This document shows positions 46,111-54,357 of a DNA stretch of 64,000 nt, piece by piece (positions within the stretch are counted from its first letter, which is position 1; the number at the start of each line of letters is the position of its first letter). Both the position numbers and the translations under genes were made by a program. This DNA comes from JACPDH01 sp041671505 (GTDB taxonomy: Bacteria; Acidobacteriota; Thermoanaerobaculia; Gp7-AA8): contig JBAZBK010000001.1 in NCBI GenBank assembly GCA_041671505.1, positions 62,001 to 126,000 of the forward strand, in the 5' to 3' direction. The notes under the pieces were generated by a model. It did not search any database. It saw only the letters and a list, made by a program, of their open reading frames with translations, and was not told the DNA's origin.

Positions 46111-47934
46111 GTGATAGATCCATCCTCTCGCCTTCGATACCTTGTCGCGAACGACGCGTTCGCGGTCTGCGGACTCCTCGCCACCAGTAAGTTCGTGGAG
46201 TTCTGCAAAGAACGTGGCGTCGGTGCGAGCGAGGAGCAACTCGAGCGGTTCGAGCGGCTCGGAATACTCTTCCCGATAGCACGCGTATCCTGGCCGCGCG
46301 TAAAGCACAAGATTGAGTTCATCGAAGAGCGTACGAGGTATCGAGACCACGGAATCTTGCGAGAGGGAGAGACGTGGGATGGCGACCTTCAGGAAGAATG
46401 GGGTCGATGGCGCCTCGATGGGGAAGGGGTCGTTGAGCTGCTCGACGAAGGTCACCTCTGGGACCCGCGAAGCCGTCCCTTCGAACCCTGGACGAACTTC
46501 AGAGACGAGTCCGGCGAAACGCACACCGAGAGCTTCTATTCGATGTTTCAGTGTTTTCCGGTCGAGTGGAAGCAGATGTGGCTTACCGGCAGCATCGACA
46601 CTTCGATTTTCGTGGGGCTCACTGAGCGGCCGGCAATGTTCGACCAGATGATCTCCCTGGGGAAGGAAACGGTCGCTGCGCTTCAGGGGCTCTCGCGTGA
46701 GGACGAGATTGCCTTCGTCTGTCAGGCCGTCTCTGCTCGGTACTTTCCATTGACCCAGACCGACCGCCGCACGTTCGTTCTTCAGGAACGCTCACACATC
46801 TGGGATTGGCACGAGTTCATCGCCACCTGGAATGCGACAGCCATCGCGTCGGCGATCGGTCTCACGGACAAGACGCTGAAGGACTACCACCAGACAGCCG
46901 GCATGATCGCGAAGAGCAGGGATCCGCTCGAACACTGGTACCAACTCGTGCGATTCATCTCGGTTGACAAGAAGAAGAAGCTCAAGGGGTCGGCGCAGTT
47001 CGCTCAGCTACTCTACGCCACGGAATACATGCTTCGGATGTTCGCCGAGGAGGCGTTCGGTTCTAAGCTCCACCCTCCTGATGAGGGCCACACTTGGAAG
47101 AACTCGGACTTCTACGGCGAGGGCATCCCGGAGGATCCGCTTCGTCACCTCGAATTCGTCGTAAACGACTACCACCTGAACCCGCGCCCGAAACTCATTC
47201 TCGTCGTCGAAGGACCAGGCGAGGAAGTCGTCATTCCGCGCCTGGCCGAACAGGCGCTTGGGAGTTCGTTGCCAACGCTTGGCATCGAGGTGAGATCGCT
47301 AGGCGGGGTCGGAGAATTCACGGGCAGAAAGAAACTCGACAAACTCGGTGCGCTCGAAAAACTCATCGATGATTACCACTTTCGACAGACCGTCGTTTTC
47401 GTCATGCTCGATCGCGAGGGCCGAGTCGAGACAGTGACGAACAAACTCCTCGCGGCAAGATCCAAGCTCTATCCATCGCGAATGCTCACCTGTCCCGAGT
47501 ACCTCCACCTCTGGCAGCGAAGCATCGAGTTCGATAACTTCTCTCACGGTGAGATCGCAACTGCGTTGACCACTCAATGTAAGAGCGTCTACACGTTCAC
47601 AGCCGAAGAGATCGCGGACGCGGAGCGAAAATACGACCAGCACGCCGCGGATCCGCTGAGCGCTCTCTACACAGAGAAGGTTGGCCACGGTCTCGACAAG
47701 ATTGGCTGCCTGCAGGCCCTGACAGACATCCTCATCGAAGCAGTTCGTGACTTGCCCTATCCGGACCTGATCCGAGCCCGCCCGGTACTTCAACGGATCG
47801 ACCAAGTACTCTCGCTCGCAGGCTTGAACCATCAGCCAGTTACACACGACAGCTGGAAGAGAAATCAGGAGTCAGGTTACTTCGGCAAGGTTGTCGATAA
47901 GCGATCGGACGACAGCGCCGACACTTCAGGGTAA
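46111..47934 (+). CDS. TOPRIM-like protein linked to the ATPase/subtilase pair
   Basis: The 607-residue product starts at a GTG 21 bp after the subtilase gene, with GGAG about 11 bases upstream. Residues 1-350 are helical with many Trp/Phe and no known motif. At about 364-445 a TOPRIM-like fold is visible: LILVVEGPGEEVV supplies the catalytic Glu strand and VVFVMLDREGR the acidic D-x-E pair. OLD-family nucleases carry such TOPRIM domains. If part of the same unit, this third component would give the protease system a nuclease arm. No ATPase domain is present in this protein. Confidence 0.7.
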   Translation: MIDPSSRLRYLVANDAFAVCGLLATSKFVEFCKERGVGASEEQLERFERLGILFPIARVSWPRVKHKIEFIEERTRYRDHGILREGETWDGDLQEEWGRWRLDGEGVVELLDEGHLWDPRSRPFEPWTNFRDESGETHTESFYSMFQCFPVEWKQMWLTGSIDTSIFVGLTERPAMFDQMISLGKETVAALQGLSREDEIAFVCQAVSARYFPLTQTDRRTFVLQERSHIWDWHEFIATWNATAIASAIGLTDKTLKDYHQTAGMIAKSRDPLEHWYQLVRFISVDKKKKLKGSAQFAQLLYATEYMLRMFAEEAFGSKLHPPDEGHTWKNSDFYGEGIPEDPLRHLEFVVNDYHLNPRPKLILVVEGPGEEVVIPRLAEQALGSSLPTLGIEVRSLGGVGEFTGRKKLDKLGALEKLIDDYHFRQTVVFVMLDREGRVETVTNKLLAARSKLYPSRMLTCPEYLHLWQRSIEFDNFSHGEIATALTTQCKSVYTFTAEEIADAERKYDQHAADPLSALYTEKVGHGLDKIGCLQALTDILIEAVRDLPYPDLIRARPVLQRIDQVLSLAGLNHQPVTHDSWKRNQESGYFGKVVDKRSDDSADTSG

Positions 47935-47953
47935 CGCCAGCCTGCAGGCGCGC

Positions 47954-49735
47954 CTAACCGGACCCTCGGATCGATTCGAAACCTCGTCGGATGACCGCCG
48001 CCATCAGCGGCCGCCTCGCGACAAGAAACTCCTCGTACGACATCGTGTGCCACTCAGGCGGTAGGGCGTGCAGCTCGTACATCCGCGCCCACTGCTCCGG
48101 AGTGAACCTCTCCTCGAGCATGGGCACGTAACTTGACGGCGGATCGTCGCTGATCTCGATGTTCTCCGGCCACTCGACGAGCGTGAGGTTCGCGAGCTGG
48201 TTCGTCTGCTTCACGTCCGATGTGCCCTGCGACACGAGCCAGGCTTTCGGGAAGAGGTGGTGCTTGTCGAGCGGGCGCTTCTTCGGGCGGAGGGCGGGGT
48301 CGAGAACCTCAGTCACGAGGCGGTGCGAGAAGAGAACGGGCGCACCAAGCTTGTTCTGTGCGGCGACGAATGCGAAATACTCAGGGCTGCGGGCCGCTGA
48401 GGTGTCGAGCTGGGATGGGAGGGTAACCTGCCAGAAGTCGTTCGTCAGCTCGCTCGCCATCATTCCCTCGAGCAGCTCGACGAAGCCCTTCGCGTCTGTG
48501 ACGCTCTTCAGGCGGTTGAGCTCGTTCTCGACGACCGTCTCGGGCGATCCGCTGTAGCGTCCTGTCAGCGTCGCGGCGAAGAACCATCGGCCGATGACAC
48601 GCTGGAGCAGATGCTCTGGCACGGCGAACTGAACCTTGCCGATGAGGTAGAACACGTACGAGTAGAGGATGGCGTTCTCCGACGACACCATCTCCGCGCC
48701 GCGGAAGCCGGCACCGACGAGCGTCGCCAGGAACTGGTGCCAGTGCGTGAGGTTGAGGACGTGCGCCTGCGCCTCCTTCAACACCGCGAACTGCTTCGCG
48801 CGCCGCTCCGGCGAGAACTCGCCCGTCTCGAGGTCCTTGCCTCGGAGGATCTGGTAGACACTCTTCAGACGCCCACGCCGGAACCCGAGGGCGATAGCGA
48901 CGCGCAGGAGCTGGTCAGGGTCGGGGTGGATGAAGTGGTTGAACGGCGTCGCGGGAGCACCCTGGGCGGGAGCCAGACGAGACGCCCGGCAGAAATGCTC
49001 GAGCTCGGTACGGCCCTCCTCCCAGAACACTGATAGCAGCGTGAGAATGAAGTCGGCCTGCTTGAGCGTCACGCCTTCGCTGTTGATCCGTACGAAGATG
49101 TCGGCGACCTGCTCCTCCTCAACCGTCGGCGCGATCTCGAGCGCGGTGAACGGGTACTTCTGCAGGTCGAAGAGCCGGTCCAGGTTGTGGCTCATTTGCT
49201 CTTCTTCGTCCTCAGTCAGCGGGGTCTTTTCGGAAAGACTCGCGAGGAAGTCATTTACGATCTTCCGGCTCGACCGCCCCGACGACCAGATTTCCGAGAT
49301 GTTCGTGATGAACTCGGGGTCCCTTCGAATGGCGGCGTCCGCCACTTCGAACTTCGCGTCGCGCGGCCGGAACGCGATCTCGATCCGACGCGCATCGTAG
49401 TTGTCGTCGACGACATTCTTTCCGCGAAAGACAGAATAAAGCGCCGTCAGCCGCTGCTGCCCATCGACGATGAGCAGGCTCGGGATCTTGTGCCCCTTCT
49501 CGTCCGTCCCGATCTGCCGCGACCCGCCGGCCGACGCGTTCTGCCAAAAAAGCAGATACCCCACAGGGAACCCGCGGTACATCGAGTCGAACAGATCTCG
49601 CACCTTCGCGTTCGACCACACGAACGGCCGCTGGATGTCAGGCAACCCGATGTCGCCGATGTCGATGTAATGCAAGAGCCCGTTGAGGTCGTACTTCACG
49701 TCCCTGAAGCAGGTTTTCATTTCGTTCGTCGTCAT
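47954..49735 (-). CDS. DUF262/DUF1524 protein, GmrSD-like type IV restriction
   Basis: The 593-residue protein begins with a ParB-like DUF262 domain (DIQRPFVWSNAKVRDLFDSM and the catalytic-type DGQQRLTAL at 91-99). Its C-terminal part has an HNH-like segment (DKHHLFPKAWL, then NQLANLTLV) as in DUF1524. GmrSD enzymes of this build cut modified, for example glucosylated, phage DNA using NTP. It is transcribed toward the TOPRIM gene and has its own promoter region. The start ATG at 49735 has no clear ribosome binding site; a second ATG lies 15 bases downstream. Confidence 0.85.
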   Translation of the reverse strand: MTTNEMKTCFRDVKYDLNGLLHYIDIGDIGLPDIQRPFVWSNAKVRDLFDSMYRGFPVGYLLFWQNASAGGSRQIGTDEKGHKIPSLLIVDGQQRLTALYSVFRGKNVVDDNYDARRIEIAFRPRDAKFEVADAAIRRDPEFITNISEIWSSGRSSRKIVNDFLASLSEKTPLTEDEEEQMSHNLDRLFDLQKYPFTALEIAPTVEEEQVADIFVRINSEGVTLKQADFILTLLSVFWEEGRTELEHFCRASRLAPAQGAPATPFNHFIHPDPDQLLRVAIALGFRRGRLKSVYQILRGKDLETGEFSPERRAKQFAVLKEAQAHVLNLTHWHQFLATLVGAGFRGAEMVSSENAILYSYVFYLIGKVQFAVPEHLLQRVIGRWFFAATLTGRYSGSPETVVENELNRLKSVTDAKGFVELLEGMMASELTNDFWQVTLPSQLDTSAARSPEYFAFVAAQNKLGAPVLFSHRLVTEVLDPALRPKKRPLDKHHLFPKAWLVSQGTSDVKQTNQLANLTLVEWPENIEISDDPPSSYVPMLEERFTPEQWARMYELHALPPEWHTMSYEEFLVARRPLMAAVIRRGFESIRGSG

Positions 49736-50127
49736 GAGAGTTTCGGATCGTTATCGGTCGCGCTTCGCTTCTCAGAATACTCCGTGGGCGTGGCCGCGAC
49801 CACCGGGGCGATTCTGGTTCAGCGTCGAAGACCGAGTCGCGTGGCAGAAGGTCGCCGTCGGACGGACAAACGGCGGACGCGAAGTAGGCCAGACGTGGGA
49901 CCTGTGCTCCCACCTGGCTCTCCCGGCCGTCAGCACAGGGTCATCCGATTCGGGAGTGTCGATGATTGTAGCGGGAATTCACGAGTAGGCCGGAGTGTCG
50001 AATTCCGTACCGCCGACCCGCGTGACCCTGCGCGGATGGGTCGGAGGCCTCCGGCAGAGGCGCGGGCTCTGCTCCGGAGACGCCTCCATTCGCTGCGATT
50101 CGCTCTTGTCGCCGCGATCTACACCGA
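49736..50127. other. Gene-free stretch containing a strong nested hairpin
   Basis: No supported gene is present. GGAGGC (50043-50048) and GCCTCC (50082-50087) enclose CTCCGG/CCGGAG and CAGAG/CTCTG arms, giving a stable hairpin downstream of the leftward operon's last gene. It has no T-tract, so it may slow RNA decay or mark the operon end. Confidence 0.5.
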
Positions 50128-51009
50128 TCACGGACGCGCGATGAGACTGAAATCGTGTCTGAGGATCGTGAAATAGCCGGCCTCGATTTGCTCGGGGGTC
50201 TTACCTTCGTCCGCCCACTTTCTTGCCGATTGCATGAGGCTTTCCATGGCGGCGTGGATACAGGCGAAGATCCCATCGTATGGCCCTCCGAGCTTGGGAC
50301 GCCTTGGATCGAAGCCGGATATTTCGTGCCGGAAGAGGTTCAAGGCTGCTTCCAGCGCAACGTCAGTCATCGACCCCGCCGGGGTGCGGCGGATGAAGGC
50401 ATCCAACGTCTCCGCTAGTTCCTCGCAGTCGTCGTATGTGTTCCGAACGAAGCTAACGAGAAGGAGTCGCCGCAACAGCTCACGGTGCTCTCGGCCACCA
50501 AATCCTAGAGCGATCGCCGTGTCAGCCGCGAGAAGAGCTTGTTCAAGAGTCTTCGCGACGTGCTCGCGAAATTGAGTTCGAAACTCAGGCAGCTCCAGAC
50601 GTGCAAGTGCTTCGTTTCGCGCATCCGCGACACTACTTCTGAAGTGCCGCTGCTGCGCACGTACACCCCGATTGACTTCACCGACGGCGCTCTGCACGTC
50701 TTTTCGTCTCATGAATCGGTCCCACGCCTCCTCAGCGCGATGCACATTCTCGAGGGCGAGCGTCGCTTCTTCCGGTGAAAGCGGGCGGTACTTGTTCTTG
50801 CGAGCTTTCCAAAGTGCAACCAGCGGCTTGGCGCTCTCGATGAACGCTTGGCCGACTTCGCCGGCTGCGGCCGCGAAGTCCGGCACGGCCTCGGCGAAGC
50901 GCTTCATCTGGATTCTCACACGATCTGCTTTTCGTTCGACGCCATCGAGCTTCTCGGGTAACCGCTCCTGATCGCCCCAGACCCAGCCCCGTTTCTGTTG
51001 CTCAGCCAT
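50128..51009 (-). CDS. Uncharacterised helical 293-residue protein
   Basis: GGAGG lies 6 bases before the ATG at 51009. The protein is almost all helix with charged repeats (ERKADRVRIQMKRFAEAVPD, EARNEALARLELPEF-like segments) and no membrane helix. It is the last gene of the long leftward cluster. No known motif is visible. Confidence 0.6.
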   Translation of the reverse strand: MAEQQKRGWVWGDQERLPEKLDGVERKADRVRIQMKRFAEAVPDFAAAAGEVGQAFIESAKPLVALWKARKNKYRPLSPEEATLALENVHRAEEAWDRFMRRKDVQSAVGEVNRGVRAQQRHFRSSVADARNEALARLELPEFRTQFREHVAKTLEQALLAADTAIALGFGGREHRELLRRLLLVSFVRNTYDDCEELAETLDAFIRRTPAGSMTDVALEAALNLFRHEISGFDPRRPKLGGPYDGIFACIHAAMESLMQSARKWADEGKTPEQIEAGYFTILRHDFSLIARP

Positions 51010-51190
51010 ACCTGTCCTCCTCTGCCATCGTCACCCGTAGGCCGTCACTTCATTCGTGCTACTCCATCTTGCCCTAAGGCACACGCACGCGCTGAAGCCG
51101 GAAATGCTGCCGGACGCCCATCGACGGACTCACCCTGTTCAGAGGTGAACACCATGACGGGGCGGGTCCGGTGCACATCCAGGGTAAACA

Positions 51191-51988
51191 TCAGGGAGGC
51201 CCCAGCAGCTTTTCGAGTGCCGCGATTGCGGGACGGCCGACCTCTTGCGGAAGGGCCAAGACCGTCACGGGAACGCTCGTGACGCTCGTCCCGCCCGAAA
51301 GCCTCGAGCGAAGCGACTCGAGACGGCTCTTTCCGAGCGTCAGCACGACGATCGCGCGGGTCGTCGCCCCTCCCCAGAGTTCTTCGAACTCGGCGAGCCG
51401 CCGAAGCTTCTCGACGAATCCCGAAGCGCCACCAAGACTTTCAGTTCCGCGGTCGATCTCGATCGCAACGGTGCCGTTCGTCGCAAGGTTCGCGACGAGA
51501 AGGTCTGGAATCGGGACGTTTCGATTCGCCAGGCTCCGGCGAAGCTGCCAGCAGGTCAGCACTCGGCACCCATACTGCACGCGCTTCAGCGCGACGAATG
51601 CGTCGATGACGGAGAGGTGGTGCGCGAGCTGGCGGGGATCGAACTTCCGCCGCGAGACGAAGATCGCCGCTGCAGTGGCTCCCTTCCGTTCCAAGAGGTA
51701 GTCGGCCCCCGCCTCGGTGAGCCTCGTGAGGTTGATGCCCTGCCCCCGAAATCGTTCGATCCGGATGAGCCCGCGAGTCCAAAGGCGCCGCGTGCTGCGC
51801 GAGACGACGGTCTCGCTCTTCCCGTCGAACTCGAGAACGTGAATCTGGTACTGCGCGAGCCACTCCCCCGCGGCGATGCGCGCAAGCACACGAACGTCGC
51901 GCGCGGTCGGCTCCACAGTCTGCCGCGGGTCGCGCGGCGCCGAGGTGGCGACCGCAGTGGAAATATCGGACGAGTCGTTAGTCGTCAT
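51191..51988 (-). CDS. Replication-relaxation-like winged-helix protein (second)
   Basis: The 265-residue product starts at the ATG at 51988 (GAGGG 7 bases upstream); the longer open frame upstream is a shadow of the overlapping gene. A winged helix occupies about residues 25-100 (PTARDVRVLARIAAGEWLAQ, then RRLWTRGLIRIERFR and TEAGADYLL). The C-terminal part has HHLSVIDAFVALK, IPDLLVANL and AIEIDRGTE, the same order of elements as the 354-residue protein at 18296-19360. It overlaps the preceding gene by 11 bases. Confidence 0.65.
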   Translation of the reverse strand: MTTNDSSDISTAVATSAPRDPRQTVEPTARDVRVLARIAAGEWLAQYQIHVLEFDGKSETVVSRSTRRLWTRGLIRIERFRGQGINLTRLTEAGADYLLERKGATAAAIFVSRRKFDPRQLAHHLSVIDAFVALKRVQYGCRVLTCWQLRRSLANRNVPIPDLLVANLATNGTVAIEIDRGTESLGGASGFVEKLRRLAEFEELWGGATTRAIVVLTLGKSRLESLRSRLSGGTSVTSVPVTVLALPQEVGRPAIAALEKLLGPP

Positions 51989-52412
51989 CGGCGATCCCTC
52001 GAGGTAAGGCCGTCCCGGGTTCCGGTCTTTCCTGACGCGTCTCACGCTCGATCTCGAGCAGCACGGCAAGACACTCGTAGTACCGCCGATGCGGCCGGCC
52101 GGGAGGTCCATCTCCCTGCCGGAGCCAGCCACGGATCGTCCGCAAGTGGCGCGCGAGCTCGCCGGAAGGCAATGAGTGGATGGTCGGGATTGCCTCTTCG
52201 CTGTACCGCGCGATGTAAGCAGCAGCCTCCCGAGCGCCGATCCGGTCCCTTCCGGCCGCGAAGGCCGACGCGCACGCCGGTCGTAGACCCGCGTTCCCCG
52301 AGCCGCCGCGTGCCGACGCCAGGTGTGCCCCTGCGTCGTGACGCGGCGAGTTCGCGCGATGTCCACGCCGGCGCGCGGTCGTCTTGAGCGAGAGCGAGCT
52401 ACGCGACTTCAT
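51978..52412 (-). CDS. Uncharacterised 144-residue protein
   Basis: This reading frame overlaps the next gene by 11 bases and follows ssb by 36 bp, so it belongs to the operon. The N-terminal 50 residues are basic and low-complexity; the C-terminal half is helical (AREAAAYIARYSEEAIPTIH, HLRTIRGWLRQ). The start could lie further in. No motif is recognised. Confidence 0.5.
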   Translation of the reverse strand: MKSRSSLSLKTTARRRGHRANSPRHDAGAHLASARGGSGNAGLRPACASAFAAGRDRIGAREAAAYIARYSEEAIPTIHSLPSGELARHLRTIRGWLRQGDGPPGRPHRRYYECLAVLLEIERETRQERPEPGTALPRGIADDD

Positions 52413-52448
52413 TCAGTCCACCACGTGAAACGAATTTCGAACGTCGTG

Positions 52449-52850
52449 TCAGGTTGATTGCCCCGCGCTCGGCTCTGAATTCTCCGGGAGCGAGACCCGC
52501 GTGAGTTGTTGGTGTCCTGCGCGTCGGCGGAACTCGAGCGTGGTCACTTCCCCGGCCCGAATCTCCGTCACGTACTTCCGCTCGCCGTTGTGCTCGTAGG
52601 CGCGGTTGATGATCATCCCGTCGACGAACACCGCCTGACCTCTGCGGAGAGCGTCCGCGCAGCGCTCTGCGAGCGCGCCGACCGCTGAAACGCGGTGAAG
52701 GTCGGTGACCTCTTTCGGGTCGCCATCCGAGGTGAACGATCGATGCGTCATGAGCGGAAACGTGACGATGGTTCGACCGGTCCGGGTCGTGAGCTTCTCG
52801 GGATCCGCTGCGAGGGTTCCAATGAGAAGGACTTGGTTGATGCTGCTCAT
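52449..52850 (-). CDS. ssb: Single-stranded DNA-binding protein
   Basis: The 133-residue protein has the SSB OB-fold layout: INQVLLIGTLAADPE at the start, FPLMTHRS, VSAVGALAERCADALRRGQA and a VFVDGMI strand. It lacks the classical acidic DDDIPF tail, as many element-borne SSBs do. The ATG directly begins the conserved strand, so the start is firm, yet no Shine-Dalgarno is present; TAACCC lies 9 bases upstream instead. It should protect single-stranded element DNA during transfer or replication. Confidence 0.85.
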   Translation of the reverse strand: MSSINQVLLIGTLAADPEKLTTRTGRTIVTFPLMTHRSFTSDGDPKEVTDLHRVSAVGALAERCADALRRGQAVFVDGMIINRAYEHNGERKYVTEIRAGEVTTLEFRRRAGHQQLTRVSLPENSEPSAGQST

Positions 52851-53065
52851 ACAAGGGTGGGGTTAGTAGACGAAGTGGACGGGTATCGGTCGCGTGTGGC
52901 TCCCTTCGCTCAAGCTGGTTGTTCCGGGTGACACGTCGCGATCGCTCCGTCCATCCACGAGCCTCGCGGTGCGACGCATGTGATGAGTCGCGCGAGAGAG
53001 TTATCGGACGGAGCGGGTCGCGAGAGGTGCCTGCCTGACGGGTTGCGTGGCGCATGCGGTCTCCT

Positions 53066-53401
53066 CTAGAACGCGGTCGCGAAGGTCGGCGTGGATGTGA
53101 CAAATGCCGCTTCCTGGTCGAACGCGTCACGAATGAACCGATCAATCTCCGCGGCGACGCGAGGAGCGTCGGTGGTAGAGACGACGGTCGAGTACATGCG
53201 GGAGTGCTCGCGCTGCACGAGCCCGCTCCCATTTCGCCAGAGTCCCTCGACCTCACCGAGCCGCGTGACGCCGCCGGTGAGATCAACGACGAACTCTTCG
53301 AACGAATGGAACCGGGCTTCGCTGAACGGAGCCCCTGCGTTGCTCTGCACGGGTACGAGGAGATCGAGACGAACTGTGTCTCGGAGTGTTGGAGAGGTCA
53401 T
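53066..53401 (-). CDS. Uncharacterised 111-residue protein
   Basis: The frame from the ATG at 53401 has protein-like composition (VRLDLLVPVQSNAG, FHSFEEFVVDLTGGVTRL, AAEIDRFIRDAFDQEAAF), with alternating strands and helices like a small ferredoxin-like fold. The open frame extends upstream to 54217, but that part is out-of-frame Arg-rich sequence. There is no Shine-Dalgarno; TAACCC is 8 bases upstream. No family is recognised. Confidence 0.55.
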   Translation of the reverse strand: MTSPTLRDTVRLDLLVPVQSNAGAPFSEARFHSFEEFVVDLTGGVTRLGEVEGLWRNGSGLVQREHSRMYSTVVSTTDAPRVAAEIDRFIRDAFDQEAAFVTSTPTFATAF

Positions 53402-53649
53402 GGTGGTGTGGGTTACCCACGACCGACGGACACGAGCCGCGGAGAGGAGCCGTCGCGCCACGCATTCCCTCGTCAGGCAAGATCGACTTCGGTGTTCCAT
53501 GGCTCGGAGCCCCACGGCGCCCGTCGCGTCCACTCGAGCTCCGTATCGGTCAGCTCGCGCCGAAGGCTGCGAGCAGCGGACACGGACATGGAGACGCGCC
53601 GGTACGCACGTGGGGACGAGCTGAGCGCATCGAGGAGATGCGCCAGGCC

Positions 53650-53961
53650 TCAGTGCTCTACCGGGATGTTGATGTTGCTGTTCACGTACTTGTTCCGGAG
53701 CGCTTCGAGTCGAGGATCGACGAGTGCAATGATCGCGTCGAGGTCCGACTCCTCGGCCGAGATCTCGATGAGGTAGTGAGGAACCGGGCACTGAGGGTAG
53801 CCGTGGTACGCCCCGGGGAGCGCGTGCTCGTGAACCCGAATTCGGGCTTCCGGGTACGCGGCCTCCACATCGGCGAACACGTCGTCCCACGCGGTGCTCG
53901 GAACCTCGAAGGGTCCCTCGGGCAGGATCATCGGCAAGGGTCGGGCAATTGATCGGGTCAT
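53650..53961 (-). CDS. Uncharacterised 103-residue protein
   Basis: The small soluble protein is alpha/beta (STAWDDVFADVEAAYPEARI, PHYLIEISAEESDLDAIIAL) and ends in NSNINIPVEH. It lacks a Shine-Dalgarno; TAACCC lies 9 bases before the ATG. It resembles the 111-residue neighbour in size and in its strand-helix order, though sequence similarity is not obvious. No known family. Confidence 0.55.
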   Translation of the reverse strand: MTRSIARPLPMILPEGPFEVPSTAWDDVFADVEAAYPEARIRVHEHALPGAYHGYPQCPVPHYLIEISAEESDLDAIIALVDPRLEALRNKYVNSNINIPVEH

Positions 53962-54072
53962 GGCAGTGAAGGGTTAGGAATGCCGAACGTGAATGAGCGG
54001 CAGAGCAGCGTGAGTGCCGAGGCACCTCCTTTCGTCGCTCGAGGTTGATGTCGTTGGTGGTCAGCATCGGGA

Positions 54073-54357
54073 TCACCGGATCTTCAGGACCCACCCACAC
54101 GTGGGGCAGGCCGTGACAGGGAACTTCGTGCGGCAACCGGGACAGAGCGCCGCGGTTGTCGGTCCGACCCACCCGCACGAGCACTGGAAGTAGCCGTTCA
54201 GCGGGAAGGGGCCGCATGCCGGACAGGTGAGTTCGCCGCGCCTAACTGCATTGAGGTACGGCAGATCCTTCGCGTAAAGGCGCCAGAGCCGGACCGCAAG
54301 CATCACGGGCGCCGCAAGGATGTACGCGAGCGCGAGTAGGAGCCATCTCCAGCTCAT
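54073..54357 (-). CDS. Small membrane protein with zinc-ribbon cysteines
   Basis: The 94-residue protein has one N-terminal membrane helix (LLLALAYILAAPVMLAVRL) and a C-terminal part with four Cys pairs (CPACG, CSCG, CPGC, CPTCG) that should hold two zinc ribbons on the cytoplasmic side. Its ATG overlaps the ATPase stop as ATGA, so it is coupled to that ATPase and may dock substrate to it. Confidence 0.75.
   Translation of the reverse strand: MSWRWLLLALAYILAAPVMLAVRLWRLYAKDLPYLNAVRRGELTCPACGPFPLNGYFQCSCGWVGPTTAALCPGCRTKFPVTACPTCGWVLKIR

Noticed and set aside
51989..52366. N-terminal extension of the second replication-relaxation-like protein
   Set aside because: It is the shadow of the overlapping 144-residue gene; the ATG at 51988 has a ribosome binding site.
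53402..54217. Extension of the 111-residue gene to a 383-residue protein
   Set aside because: The upstream part is Arg-rich out-of-frame sequence that overlaps the 103-residue and zinc-ribbon genes.
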